Shown: one piece after another, positions 1 through 9,469 of the stretch
Position numbering within the stretch: position 1 is the stretch's first letter
Layout: each line of letters begins with the position of its first letter
Assembly: GCF_000224005.2 (NCBI RefSeq)
Contig: NZ_CP007031.1
Coordinates: 2,323,001-2,387,000 of the forward strand
Direction of reading: 5' to 3'
Source of the DNA: Marichromatium purpuratum 984
Lineage (GTDB): Bacteria > Pseudomonadota > Gammaproteobacteria > Chromatiales > Chromatiaceae
DNA length: 64,000 bases
The notes under the pieces: model-generated
Database searches by the model: none
What the model saw: only the letters and a program-made list of their open reading frames with translations
Told to the model about the DNA's origin: nothing
Program-made: the position numbers and the translations under genes

Positions 1-714
1 GTGGGTGCGCCCGGTCTCGAGTTCGACGGCGAGCAGGGTGTGGCCGGGGAAGCGTTCGAGCACCCGGTAGTGGCTCACCGCCGGGCGCCCGCCGGCGACC
101 ACCGCCATGCGCGTACGCTGGGTGGGGTGGCGCCCCACCGGGGCCTCGACCCGAGCGCCGGCGACACACTCGCCGATCACCAGGGCGCGATATTCGCGAT
201 GGACCTCGCGCAGCCGCAGCTGCTCGACCAGCGAGCGGTGGGCGGCGAGCGTCTTGGCCACCACCAACAGCCCCGAGGTGTCCTTGTCGAGACGGTGGAC
301 GATCCCGGCGCGTGGCAACGCCGCCAGCCCCGGGTCGTGGTGGAGCAGCGCGTTCTGCAGGGTGCCGTCGGGGTTGCCGGCGGCCGGGTGCACCACCAGC
401 CCGGCGGGCTTGTTGACCACCAGCAGGGCGTCGTCCTCGTGGACGATGTCGAGCGCGATCGGCTGCGCCACACAGCGCTCGTCGAGCGCCAGGGTGGCGG
501 CGAGCCGGATGCGCTCGCCGCCCCAGACCTTGTCGCGCGGACGCCGGCGCTGGTCGTCGACCACGAGTTCGCCGGACTCGATCCATTGCTGCAGGCGGCT
601 GCGCGAGAACTCCGGCAACAGCTCCGCGAGCACCTGGTCGAGACGGCGTCCGGCGTGGTCGGCCTCGAGCACCAGGTCACGCTCGATGCGTTGGTGTGCG
701 ACTCCGCCGTTCAT
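1..714 (-). CDS. rluD: RluD, 23S rRNA pseudouridine synthase (partial, C-terminus outside window)
   Basis: Converts specific uridines in helix 69 of 23S rRNA to pseudouridine. The reading frame runs open from an ATG at 712-714 to the window edge (238 codons). An N-terminal S4 RNA-binding domain is visible (about residues 15-75, with [20 protein letters not shown]). It is followed by the catalytic core with [11 protein letters not shown] and the signature HRLDKDTSG, which carries the catalytic aspartate, then the start of LETGRTH. About 80 C-terminal residues are missing to the left. The gene is divergent from bamD, the arrangement usual in gammaproteobacteria, which supports RluD rather than RluA or RluC. 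RluC is the closest alternative. Confidence 0.93.
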   Translation of the reverse strand, partial: MNGGVAHQRIERDLVLEADHAGRRLDQVLAELLPEFSRSRLQQWIESGELVVDDQRRRPRDKVWGGERIRLAATLALDERCVAQPIALDIVHEDDALLVVNKPAGLVVHPAAGNPDGTLQNALLHHDPGLAALPRAGIVHRLDKDTSGLLVVAKTLAAHRSLVEQLRLREVHREYRALVIGECVAGARVEAPVGRHPTQRTRMAVVAGGRPAVSHYRVLERFPGHTLLAVELETGRTH

Positions 715-773
715 GTGCGCACCGCCCGAGATCGGGGACGGCAAAGGGGGGCGCTGGCGCGAACGCCTTCGCG

Positions 774-779
774 TATACT
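774..779 (+). promoter_or_regulatory. Candidate -10 element (TATACT) upstream of bamD
   Basis: A TATACT hexamer lies 31 bases before the bamD start in the 96-base gap between divergent rluD and bamD. No convincing -35 hexamer is seen 16-18 bases upstream, so this is only a likely promoter. Confidence 0.35.
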
Positions 780-810
780 GGGATGATTTTCGAACAGGTA
801 TTCCACGGAC

Positions 811-1638
811 ATGCCAAGAACGTTAACACGACTTCCCGCGCTGCTGCTCGTCGCGCTGCTCACCGGCTGCGGCGTGTTCGGCGAGGAGATCGACCAGACC
901 GCGAACTGGGGTGCGTCCAAGCTCTACGCCGAGGCCGCCGCCGAACTCGACGCGGGCAACTATACACGGGCGATCGAATACTACGAAAAACTCGAGGCGC
1001 GCTACCCGTTCGGGCGCTACGCCATGCAGGCCCAGCTCGATGCGGCCTACGCCAACTATCGCGCCGACGAGCCGGAAGCGGCGCTGGCCGCGGCCGATCG
1101 CTTCATCAAGCTCTATCCGCAGAACCCTTTCGTCGACTATGCCTACTATCTCAAGGGCATCGTCAACTACAACCGCAGCGTCGGCTTCCTCGATCGCTAT
1201 ATCCCCACCGATCCGTCGCAGCGCGATCCCGGCTCGGCGCTCGACGCCTTCGAGGACTTCGCCATCCTCGTCGAGCGCTTCCCGCAGAGCCGCTACGCCG
1301 CCGATGCCCGTCAGCGCATGCTCTATCTGCGCAACAACCTCGCCAAGCACGAGGTCAATGTCGCGCGCTACTACATGAAGCGGGGGGCCTATCTGGCGGC
1401 GGCCAACCGCGCCGAATACGTCATCCAGCGCTTCCAGCGCACCAGCGCGGTGGAGGGCGCCCTGGAGGTGATGGTCGACGCCTACGAGGCGCTCGGCAAG
1501 GAGGCACTGGCCGCCGACGCGCGTCGGGTGCTCGAGATCAACCGCGAGGCCGGGCGCTTCATCGACGACACGCCCAAGCCCGATGAGATCAGTCTCGCGC
1601 GCAAGGTCTGGGACTATCTCAGTCTCGACGAGAACTGA
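811..1638 (+). CDS. bamD: BamD, outer membrane protein assembly lipoprotein
   Basis: Essential lipoprotein of the beta-barrel assembly (BAM) complex, anchored in the inner leaflet of the outer membrane. The 275-residue product starts with a lipoprotein signal peptide whose lipobox is LLTGC, so the mature protein begins at that cysteine (about residue 20). The rest is TPR-like: repeated motifs such as [21 protein letters not shown] and a second block around residues 95-200 match the five-TPR architecture. Length is slightly above the E. coli protein. It is divergent from rluD and convergent with glnB. Confidence 0.95.
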   Translation: MPRTLTRLPALLLVALLTGCGVFGEEIDQTANWGASKLYAEAAAELDAGNYTRAIEYYEKLEARYPFGRYAMQAQLDAAYANYRADEPEAALAAADRFIKLYPQNPFVDYAYYLKGIVNYNRSVGFLDRYIPTDPSQRDPGSALDAFEDFAILVERFPQSRYAADARQRMLYLRNNLAKHEVNVARYYMKRGAYLAAANRAEYVIQRFQRTSAVEGALEVMVDAYEALGKEALAADARRVLEINREAGRFIDDTPKPDEISLARKVWDYLSLDEN

Positions 1639-1664
1639 GCCCGCGCCCCTCGGAGCACCTGCTC

Positions 1665-1712
1665 CCCCACGCAGCGTCAGCGATCGGCCGTAATCCCCGA
1701 CGATGCGTGGGG
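1665..1712. terminator. Weak inverted repeat between convergent bamD and glnB
   Basis: CCCCACGCA (1665-1673) pairs with TGCGTGGGG (1704-1712) around a 30-base loop. It lies between two convergent genes, but there is no T-tract and the loop is long, so a role in termination is only suggested by position. Confidence 0.25.
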
Positions 1713-1737
1713 CGACGGGCGCCCCTCGGCAAACCGG

Positions 1738-2097
<360 letters not shown>

Positions 2098-2189
2098 TCA
2101 CGGCCTGGCCGTGAGTATACGTTTGCGTCCGGGCAAAAGACAGCGAGCCCCGGGCGCGGCGCGGGGCTCGCAGGCGTTCGCATCGGGGT

Positions 2190-3818
2190 TCAGAAACCGC
2201 TGGTGATGGGATAGCGCCGATCGCGACCGAAGGCGCGCGCGGAGATGCGCACCCCGGGCGGGGCCTGACGGCGCTTGTACTCGCTGCGATCGACCAGGCG
2301 CGCGACGCGCTCGACCTCCTCGCGCGCGTACCCGGCGGCAACGATCGCCGCGACGCCCTCGTCGCACTCGATATAGCGGCGCAGGATCTCGTCGAGCCGG
2401 TCGTAGGGCGGCAGGCTGTCCTGATCGGTCTGATCCGGGCGCAACTCGGCCGAGGGCGCGCGGGTGATCACCCGCTCCGGGATCACCTCGACCTCGCGGT
2501 TGCGATAGCGGGCGAGACGATAGACGAGCTGCTTGGGCACGTCCTTGATCGGCGCGAAACCACCGGCCATGTCGCCATAGAGGGTGGCGTAGCCGACCGC
2601 CATCTCGCTCTTGTTGCCGGTGGTGAGAAGGATCGCCCCGCGCTTGTTGCTGATCGCCATCAGCAGCACGCCGCGACAGCGCGCCTGGATGTTTTCCTCG
2701 GTGACATCGGCGGGGGCACCGGCGAAGACCGGCTCGAGCATCCCGAGAAAGGTGTCGAAGGCCGGACCGATGGGGATCTGGTGCGTCCGCACCCCGAGTC
2801 GACGCGCCTCCTCGAAGGCGTCCTCGTTGCTGATCTCGGCGGTATAGCGCGAGGGCATCAGCACCGCCTCGACCCGATCGGCGCCGAGCGCATCGACCGC
2901 GATCGCCAGGGTCAGTGCCGAATCGATCCCGCCCGAGAGCCCGAGCACCGCCCCCTTGAAGCCGTTCTTGCGCACATAATCGCGCACCCCCAGCACCAGC
3001 GCGCGGTAGATCGCCGCCTCGCCCTCGAGCGGTTGCGGCTGGGGCTGCTCGGCACGGGCCGGACCGGGCGCGCCGCCGGCATCGAGCACCAGGTCGAGCG
3101 CCGCCTCGTCGAAGCAGGGCGCGCGCGCCACCAGCCTGCCCGTGGCATCGACGGCGAAGGAGGCGCCGTCGAACACCAGCTCGTCCTGACCGCCGACCAG
3201 ATTGGCGTAGAGGATCGCCACCCCGTGCTCGCGCGCGCGGCGCGCCACCAGCGCCTCGCGCTCGACGCGCTTGCCGGCGTGGAAGGGCGAGGCGTTGATG
3301 TTGACCAGCAGCTCGGCGCCGGCCTCGACCGCCTGGCGGGTCGGCGCCTCCTGCCAGATGTCCTCGCACACGCTCAGGCCGATCCGCAGCCCACGGTGCT
3401 CGAACACCCCGGCCAGGGTGCCGGGCTGGAAATAGCGCTTCTCGTCGAACACGCCGTAGTTGGGCAGCGCCTGCTTGGCGTACTCGACGACCGTCTCGCC
3501 GTCGCGGATCACCCCGGCGACGTTGAACAGTCCGCCGACAGCGGTGCGCGGATAGCCGAACACCAGAGTGATACCGGTGCTCGCGGCACGGATGCGCGCC
3601 AGCGCCGCCTCGACCCGCTCGGCGCACTCCGGACGCAGCAGCAGGTCCTCGGGCGGATAGCCGGTGAGCGCCAGCTCGGGCAAGACCACCAGGTCGATGC
3701 CCTCGGCGCGGGCGCGTGCCAGCGCCGCGATCACTTGTTCGGCATTGCCGGCGATGTCGCCGACCAGTGGGTTGCACTGGACGACCCGGACCCGGCTCGT
3801 CGGTTGCGATGCGTTCAT
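2190..3818 (-). CDS. nadE: Glutamine-dependent NAD+ synthetase
   Basis: Makes NAD+ from deamido-NAD+ using ATP, with ammonia released from glutamine by its own N-terminal domain. The 542-residue protein has a nitrilase-fold amidase domain (about 1-260, with VVLPELALTGYPPEDLL and the catalytic cysteine in GLSVCEDIW). A synthetase domain follows, with the PP-loop LGLSGGIDSALT and the TTGNKSEMAVGY region. Earlier in-frame starts exist (ATG at 3827 and 3830, GTG at 3833). The start at 3818 is preferred because a GGA stands just upstream. It begins about 20 bases after the end of sucD, so it is probably co-transcribed with sucCD and glnB. Confidence 0.94.
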   Translation of the reverse strand: MNASQPTSRVRVVQCNPLVGDIAGNAEQVIAALARARAEGIDLVVLPELALTGYPPEDLLLRPECAERVEAALARIRAASTGITLVFGYPRTAVGGLFNVAGVIRDGETVVEYAKQALPNYGVFDEKRYFQPGTLAGVFEHRGLRIGLSVCEDIWQEAPTRQAVEAGAELLVNINASPFHAGKRVEREALVARRAREHGVAILYANLVGGQDELVFDGASFAVDATGRLVARAPCFDEAALDLVLDAGGAPGPARAEQPQPQPLEGEAAIYRALVLGVRDYVRKNGFKGAVLGLSGGIDSALTLAIAVDALGADRVEAVLMPSRYTAEISNEDAFEEARRLGVRTHQIPIGPAFDTFLGMLEPVFAGAPADVTEENIQARCRGVLLMAISNKRGAILLTTGNKSEMAVGYATLYGDMAGGFAPIKDVPKQLVYRLARYRNREVEVIPERVITRAPSAELRPDQTDQDSLPPYDRLDEILRRYIECDEGVAAIVAAGYAREEVERVARLVDRSEYKRRQAPPGVRISARAFGRDRRYPITSGF

Positions 3819-3837
3819 CGATTCCATCATCACGGCT

Positions 3838-4704
3838 TCAGATCAGCTCGGCGATCCGCGCGCCCATCAGCGCCGGTGAGCGCACCACCGCCACACCGGC
3901 GGCATCGAGCGCGGCGAACTTGCCCTCGGCAGTGCCCTGCCCGCCGGTGACGATCGCCCCGGCATGGCCCATGCGCTTGCCCGGGGGTGCGGTGACCCCG
4001 GCGATGTAGGCCACCACCGGCTTGCTCATGCGCTGCTCGATGAAACGCGCGGCGGCCTCCTCGGCACCGCCGCCGATCTCGCCGACCAGGATCACCCCCT
4101 CGGTCTCAGGATCGTTCTCGAACAGCGCCAGACAGTCGACGAAGTCGAGGCCGTGGATGGGGTCGCCGCCGATGCCGATGCAGGTGCTCTGACCGAGTCC
4201 GACCTGCGTGGTCTGCCACACCGCCTCGTAGGTGAGGGTGCCCGAGCGCGAGACGATACCGACCCGGCCGCGGCTGTGGATGTCGCCGGGCATGATACCG
4301 ATCTTGCACGCCTCCGGGGTGATCACCCCGGGACAGTTGGGACCGATCAGACAGGCTCCGGTACAGGCGAGCACGGTCTTGACCCGCAGCATGTCGTGCA
4401 CCGGGATACCTTCGGTGATGCACACGATCACCCGGATGCCGGCATCGGCCGCCTCGAGGATGGCGTCGGCGGCGAAGGGCGCGGGCACATAGATCATGCT
4501 CGCATCGGCGCCGGTGGCGGCCACCGCCTCGTGGACGGTGTCGAACACCGGCCGGTCGAGATGGCGCTGCCCGCCCTTGCCCGGGGTCACGCCGCCGACC
4601 AGATTGGTGCCGTAGGCGATCGCCTGCTCGCTGTGGAAGGTGCCCTGACGACCGGTGAAGCCCTGGCAGATCACCCGGGTGTCGGCATCGATCAGTACGC
4701 TCAT
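3838..4704 (-). CDS. sucD: Succinyl-CoA ligase, alpha subunit
   Basis: ADP/GDP-forming succinate-CoA ligase alpha subunit of the citric acid cycle. The 288 residues show the N-terminal CoA-binding Rossmann fold ([16 protein letters not shown]) and the phospho-histidine loop GHAGAIV. Its start overlaps the stop of sucC by four bases (ATGA), so translation is coupled. The sequence fits SucD. A malate-CoA or citrate-type ligase cannot be fully excluded because such paralogues share these motifs and the other citric acid cycle genes are not next to it. Confidence 0.93.
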   Translation of the reverse strand: MSVLIDADTRVICQGFTGRQGTFHSEQAIAYGTNLVGGVTPGKGGQRHLDRPVFDTVHEAVAATGADASMIYVPAPFAADAILEAADAGIRVIVCITEGIPVHDMLRVKTVLACTGACLIGPNCPGVITPEACKIGIMPGDIHSRGRVGIVSRSGTLTYEAVWQTTQVGLGQSTCIGIGGDPIHGLDFVDCLALFENDPETEGVILVGEIGGGAEEAAARFIEQRMSKPVVAYIAGVTAPPGKRMGHAGAIVTGGQGTAEGKFAALDAAGVAVVRSPALMGARIAELI

Positions 4705-5885
4705 CGCCCCTGCTCCTCGCGGGCGCCGCCCGCCAAGGCGACCACCCGGGCCGCCGCATCGTTGAGACTGCTCGCCGGCTCCAGCGCCAGCCCACTGGCG
4801 GCGAGCAGCGCCCGCCCCTGCGCGGCGTTGGTGCCCTCCAGGCGCACCACCACCGGGACGGCGACCTGGACCTCGCGCACCGCCTGCATGATGCCCTCGG
4901 CGATCAGGTCACAGCGCACGATACCGCCGAAGATGTTGACCAGCACCGCCTCGACCTTGGGGTCGGACAGGATCAGCTTGAACGCCTCGGCTACCCGCTC
5001 GGCGGTGGCGCCGCCACCGACATCGAGGAAATTGGCCGGGGCGCCACCGTGGAGCTTGACCAGATCCATGGTCGCCATCGCCAGCCCGGCACCGTTGACC
5101 ATGCAGCCGATGTTGCCCTCGAGACTGATGTAGTTGAGCGCGTGAGCGCGCGCAGCGGCCTCGCGATCGTCCTCCTGCCCCGGATCGCGCAGCACGGTGA
5201 TCGCGGAGTGACGATAGAGCGCGTTCTCGTCGAGTTCGATCTTGGCGTCGAGCGCGACCAACTCGCCCTCCTCGGTGACCACCAGCGGATTCATCTCGAT
5301 CAGGGTGGCGTCATGGTCGATGGCCAGGGTGTAGAGCGCGGCGAGCAGCCGACCGAGCGCGGCGATCTGGTCGCGCTCGAGCCCCAGCCCGTAGCCGAGC
5401 CGACGCGCGTGATAGGGCCGCAACCCGGTGGCCGGATGGACGGCGAGACGGAGGATGCGCTCGGGGGTGGCCGCGGCCACCGCCTCGATATCGACCCCGC
5501 CGGCGGCGCTGGCCATGAACACCACCCGCTCGCTGGCGCGATCGACCAGCACCCCGAGATAGAGTTCGCGGGCGATCGCCGTCGGACGCTCGATCAGCAG
5601 GGTCTCGACCGGCAGCCCGTGCGGACCGGTCTGCGCGGTGACCAGACGGCTGCCGAGCAGCCGTTGCGCCTCGCGTGCGACCGCTTCGGGGTCGTCGCAC
5701 AGCACCACCCCCCCAGCCTTGCCCCGGGCGCCGGCGTGGATCTGCGCCTTGATCACCCACCGCGTGCCGCCGAGACGCTCACAGGCGGCGCTCGCCTCCT
5801 GCACGGTCCGTGCCTCGCAGCCGTCGGGCACCGGGATTGCGCGCTCCCGCAAGAGCCGCTTCGCTTGGTATTCGTGTAGATTCAT
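4701..5885 (-). CDS. sucC: Succinyl-CoA ligase, beta subunit
   Basis: ATP-grasp beta subunit that binds nucleotide and succinate and forms the heterotetramer with SucD. The 394 residues start with the family hallmark [12 protein letters not shown]. They contain the ATP-grasp region ([17 protein letters not shown]), the metal-binding IEMNPLVV, and the C-terminal ligase domain with NFLDVGGGA and [11 protein letters not shown]. First gene of the minus-strand sucC-sucD-nadE-glnB series, and divergent from pilS with a 197-base gap. Confidence 0.95.
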   Translation of the reverse strand: MNLHEYQAKRLLRERAIPVPDGCEARTVQEASAACERLGGTRWVIKAQIHAGARGKAGGVVLCDDPEAVAREAQRLLGSRLVTAQTGPHGLPVETLLIERPTAIARELYLGVLVDRASERVVFMASAAGGVDIEAVAAATPERILRLAVHPATGLRPYHARRLGYGLGLERDQIAALGRLLAALYTLAIDHDATLIEMNPLVVTEEGELVALDAKIELDENALYRHSAITVLRDPGQEDDREAAARAHALNYISLEGNIGCMVNGAGLAMATMDLVKLHGGAPANFLDVGGGATAERVAEAFKLILSDPKVEAVLVNIFGGIVRCDLIAEGIMQAVREVQVAVPVVVRLEGTNAAQGRALLAASGLALEPASSLNDAAARVVALAGGAREEQGR

Positions 5886-6082
5886 CGAAACTCGTCGTCA
5901 CGCTGATGACAGAAGACGCCGCCCCCGCCCCGGGGCGCCGCGATGACAAAGGGGCGCAACCGATGGTGGCGGACGCCGCCGTGCGCGGCGCGCCATCATG
6001 CCAACCATGGTCGCAACGCGACAATTCTGGTCTAATTCCAGCGGCTTTGGCAAAACGCCGCCCGCCTCCCGACAGCATCCCG

Positions 6083-7702
6083 ATGCCCAAGCACGCCTCG
6101 TCCCAAGCCACCGCCGCTCCCCTCGACCCGGCATCCTATCCCACCTGGGGGGCGCTGCGCTGGCTGCTGCTGATCCGGCTGCTGCTGGTCGTCGGGCTGA
6201 CCCTGGTGTTCTCACCCAACGCGGTCGATCCGCTGCTCGCCCGCGCCGACACCGAGCTGGCCTGGTCGGCGCTCTTGGTCTACACCCTGCTGGTGCTGCT
6301 CAGTGGGCTGAGTCTCTACGGTCAGTGGCCAGCGCGCAAGCAGCAGGTCTATCTCGCCATCCTCGTCGACATCGTCGTCTTCACCCTGCTGATGCACGCC
6401 GCCGGCGGCGTGGCCAGCGGCCTCGGCATCCTGCTGACGGTGACGGTGGCCGCCGGGGCGCTGACCATGGAGGGGCGGCTGACACTGCTGTTCGCCGCGC
6501 TGGCCACCATCGCGGTGATCGCCCAGCAGGGCTATCAGGCGTTCCAGGGACAGGCGCCGGCCTTCACCCAGGCCGGGCTGCTCGGCATTCTCTTCTTCGC
6601 CGTGGCGCTGATCTCGCAGATGCTCTATCACCGCGCGCGCACCGCCGAAGCGCTGGCGGCGCGGCGTCAGGTCGACCTCGATGACCTCTCCAAGCTCAAC
6701 GAGTTCATCATCCAGAACATGGCCACCGGCATCCTGGTGGCCGACGGCGAGCGGCGGCTGCGACTGATGAACCAGGCCACCCGCGAGCTGCTCGGCATCG
6801 CCCACGACCACCACGCCCCCGGCGTCGCCCTCGGCGCGGTCAGCACCGCACTGGCCGCCGAACTCGAACGCCTGGTCCAGCCCGGCGCGCACCGTCAGGC
6901 GGTGGTCAGCCATCACGGACGTGCGCTGCGAGTCAGCGTCAAGCTGCTCGGCGCGCACCGCGCCAGCGGCGTGATTCTCTATCTGCGCGACGATCGCGAG
7001 GCCACCGCCGAGGCACAGCGGATCAAGCTCGCCGCGCTCGGCACCCTCACCGCGAGCATCGCCCACAACATCCGCAACCCGCTGAGCGCGATCTCCCACG
7101 CCGCCGAGCTGTGCGCCGAGGCCCCGGGACTCTCGGGTGACGAGCAGCAACTGCTCGCCATCGTCCATCGCAACAGCGCGCGCATCGACGAGATCGTCAG
7201 CAGCGTGCTCGAACTCTCGCGGCGCGACCGCATGCAGCGCCAGACGCTCGAACTCTACGACTGGTTGCGCGGCTTCGTCGACGAGTTCACCGAGACCCGC
7301 CAACTCGGCCCGCGTCGGCTGCACCTGCACCTCGAACGCGACCCCGGCGCGGTCGAGGCCGACCCCAGACACCTCCACCAGATCCTCGCCAACCTGTGCG
7401 AGAACGCCCTGGTGCACGGCGCCGACGGTCCGGTGACCCTGGTGCTCGACCGCGATCACCACACCCGTCGTCCGTTGCTGGAGGTGATCGACCAGGGGCC
7501 GGGAATCGCTCCCGAGATCACCGACGCCATCTTCGACCCCTTCTTCACCACCCGCCACAGCGGCACCGGACTCGGGCTCTACATCGCCCGCGAGCTGGCC
7601 GAGAGCAACGCCATGACCCTCGCGCTGCTGCCCAACCGCCCCAGCGGCTGTCGCTTCCGCCTGCTGTTCGCGACCACGACCGACGAGGACCGGGCGGATT
7701 GA
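6083..7702 (+). CDS. pilS: PilS, membrane sensor histidine kinase of the type IV pilus two-component system
   Basis: Membrane histidine kinase that controls pilA transcription through PilR. The 539-residue product has about six N-terminal membrane segments (residues 20-190), a PAS-like segment (about 205-300), a HisKA domain and a C-terminal HATPase_c with DQGPGIAPEI and GTGLGLYIARELAE. The phospho-acceptor motif reads AHNIRNPLSAI: the residue after His328 is asparagine where PilS proteins normally have glutamate. The frame is open upstream to 5810, but the ATG at 6083 begins right before the first membrane segment. A heptamer repeat array starts three bases after the stop, and pilR follows. 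Confidence 0.93.
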   Translation: MPKHASSQATAAPLDPASYPTWGALRWLLLIRLLLVVGLTLVFSPNAVDPLLARADTELAWSALLVYTLLVLLSGLSLYGQWPARKQQVYLAILVDIVVFTLLMHAAGGVASGLGILLTVTVAAGALTMEGRLTLLFAALATIAVIAQQGYQAFQGQAPAFTQAGLLGILFFAVALISQMLYHRARTAEALAARRQVDLDDLSKLNEFIIQNMATGILVADGERRLRLMNQATRELLGIAHDHHAPGVALGAVSTALAAELERLVQPGAHRQAVVSHHGRALRVSVKLLGAHRASGVILYLRDDREATAEAQRIKLAALGTLTASIAHNIRNPLSAISHAAELCAEAPGLSGDEQQLLAIVHRNSARIDEIVSSVLELSRRDRMQRQTLELYDWLRGFVDEFTETRQLGPRRLHLHLERDPGAVEADPRHLHQILANLCENALVHGADGPVTLVLDRDHHTRRPLLEVIDQGPGIAPEITDAIFDPFFTTRHSGTGLGLYIARELAESNAMTLALLPNRPSGCRFRLLFATTTDEDRAD

Positions 7703-8117
7703 ACCCAGCCGCCAGCCGCCAGCCGCCAGCCGCCAGCCGCCAGCCGCCAGCCGCCAGCCGCCAGCCGCCAGCCGCCAGCCGCCAGCGGATTGAACCGCAA
7801 AGCCGCGAAGAACGCGAAGGGAAAAGCGATCAGCTACCAGCTGTCAGCCTCCAGTGGGCGTTCTTCCTCCCGCCGTCGCCGCAAGACATCAGCCACTGCC
7901 GCCATCATGGACGCCAACCTTATCCACTGGCGGCTGGCGGCTAGCGGCCGAAAACCTTATCTCTATCTTCGCGCTCTTCGCGCCTTCGCGGTTCATCTTC
8001 GCGGTTCATCCCTTTGCGGTTCATCTCTCTGGCCGCTGAGCGCTGGCGACCGGTCGACGCTCCGCGCTATCCTTGATGCAGCGCATGCCCTACCACCGAC
8101 GGACCCAGACCGACCCA
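7703..8117. repeat. Mosaic repeat region between pilS and pilR
   Basis: No gene is seen here. It begins with 11 perfect tandem heptamers CAGCCGC (7706-7782). Next is the 19-bp element GAACCGCAAAGCCGCGAAG (7792-7810), then four degenerate heptamers ending in CAGTGGG (7831-7858). From about 7924 the same pieces recur in inverse orientation: CCACTGG plus GGCTGGC heptamers, then several copies of CTTCGCGGTTCATC-like sequence to about 8030. The inverse layout makes a long imperfect hairpin possible between two genes of one regulatory system. Confidence 0.85.
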
Positions 8118-9428
8118 ATGCCGACTGACAAGGCCCAGGCGCTCGTCGTCGACGACGAGACCGATATCCTCGAACTGCTGCGGATCACCCTCGCGCGGAT
8201 GGAGATCCGCGCGGTGACCGCCACCACCCTGATCGAGGCGCGTACGCGCCTCGCCGAGCAGTCCTTCGACCTCTGTCTGACCGATATGAAGCTGCCCGAC
8301 GGCAGCGGCATCGAGCTGATCCGTCATATCGCCGCGCACCACCCGGAGCTGCCGGTGGCGATGATCACCGCCTACGGCAACATGGACTCGGCGATCGAGG
8401 CGATGAAGGCCGGCGCCTTCGACTTCGTCTCCAAGCCGGTGGAACTGCAGCGCCTGCGCCAGCTCGTCGGCGCCGCGCTCAAGCTCGCCCACCGCCCCGG
8501 CGGCGAGCACGGCGGCGAGCGCGTCCCCCAGTTGCTCGGCGACTCCCTGGCGATGGCGCAGATCCGCCAGCTCATCGCCAAACTCGCGCGCAGCCAGGCA
8601 CCGGTGTTCGTCACCGGCGAGAGCGGCACCGGCAAGGAACTGGCCGCGCGGCTGATCCACGCCCAGGGGCCACGGCGCGACGGTCCCTTCGTCGCGCTCA
8701 ACTGCGGCGCTATCCCCCACGACCTGGTCGAGAGCGAGCTGTTCGGCCACAAGAAGGGTAGTTTCACCGGCGCCAGCAGCGACAAACAGGGCCTGTTCCA
8801 GGCCGCCGAGGGCGGCACCCTGTTCCTCGACGAAGTCGCCGAGCTGCCGCTGCAGACCCAGGTCAAGCTGCTGCGCGCGATCCAGGAGAAGGCGGTGCGA
8901 CCGCTTGGCACCCAGCACGAGCTGCCGGTCGACGTGCGCCTGATCAGCGCCAGCCACCGCGACCTCAACGCCGAGGTCGAGCGCGGACGCTTCCGCCAGG
9001 ACCTCTTCTATCGCATCAATGTCATCGAGCTGCGCATGCCGCCGCTGCGCGAGCGACGCGGGGACATCCCCGCGCTGGCCGACTGGCTGCTCGCGCGCAT
9101 CGCCGAAAAGAGCGGCGCCGACACCCCGCGTCACCTCGCCCCCGAGGCGCTGGCCGCGCTCGCCCATCACCCCTTCCCGGGCAACGTGCGCGAACTCGAG
9201 AACATCCTCGAACGCGCCACCGCGCTGTGCGAGCACAGCCTGATCGAGGTCGGCGACCTCTACCTGCCCGACCCCGCCTCGACACACCACGACACCGCGC
9301 CCGAGATCACTGCACCACCGACCGCGCCCACCGAGCCGACGCACTGGGACCATGCCGCCGCCGCGCGACGCCTGGGCATGTCACAGCGCTCGCTGCACTA
9401 TCGGCTCGCCCGGCTCGGTATCGAATAA
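8118..9428 (+). CDS. pilR: PilR, sigma-54-dependent response regulator
   Basis: NtrC-family activator of type IV pilin transcription and partner of PilS. The 436 residues contain a receiver domain (about 8-125, phospho-acceptor aspartate in CLTDMKLPDGS). The AAA+ domain has Walker A GESGTGKE, the sigma-54 contact loop KKGSFTGA, Walker B GGTLFLDEVAEL and the FYRINV segment. A Fis-type helix-turn-helix ends the protein (ARRLGMSQRSLHYRLARLGI). GSFTGA instead of GAFTGA is common in PilR. The ATG at 8118 is chosen because the upstream in-frame codons from 8073 lack receiver-domain character. Confidence 0.94.
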   Translation: MPTDKAQALVVDDETDILELLRITLARMEIRAVTATTLIEARTRLAEQSFDLCLTDMKLPDGSGIELIRHIAAHHPELPVAMITAYGNMDSAIEAMKAGAFDFVSKPVELQRLRQLVGAALKLAHRPGGEHGGERVPQLLGDSLAMAQIRQLIAKLARSQAPVFVTGESGTGKELAARLIHAQGPRRDGPFVALNCGAIPHDLVESELFGHKKGSFTGASSDKQGLFQAAEGGTLFLDEVAELPLQTQVKLLRAIQEKAVRPLGTQHELPVDVRLISASHRDLNAEVERGRFRQDLFYRINVIELRMPPLRERRGDIPALADWLLARIAEKSGADTPRHLAPEALAALAHHPFPGNVRELENILERATALCEHSLIEVGDLYLPDPASTHHDTAPEITAPPTAPTEPTHWDHAAAARRLGMSQRSLHYRLARLGIE

Positions 9429-9469
9429 ACCCCCGCCGCCCCACGGCACCACACCCGAGGACCCCGCGC

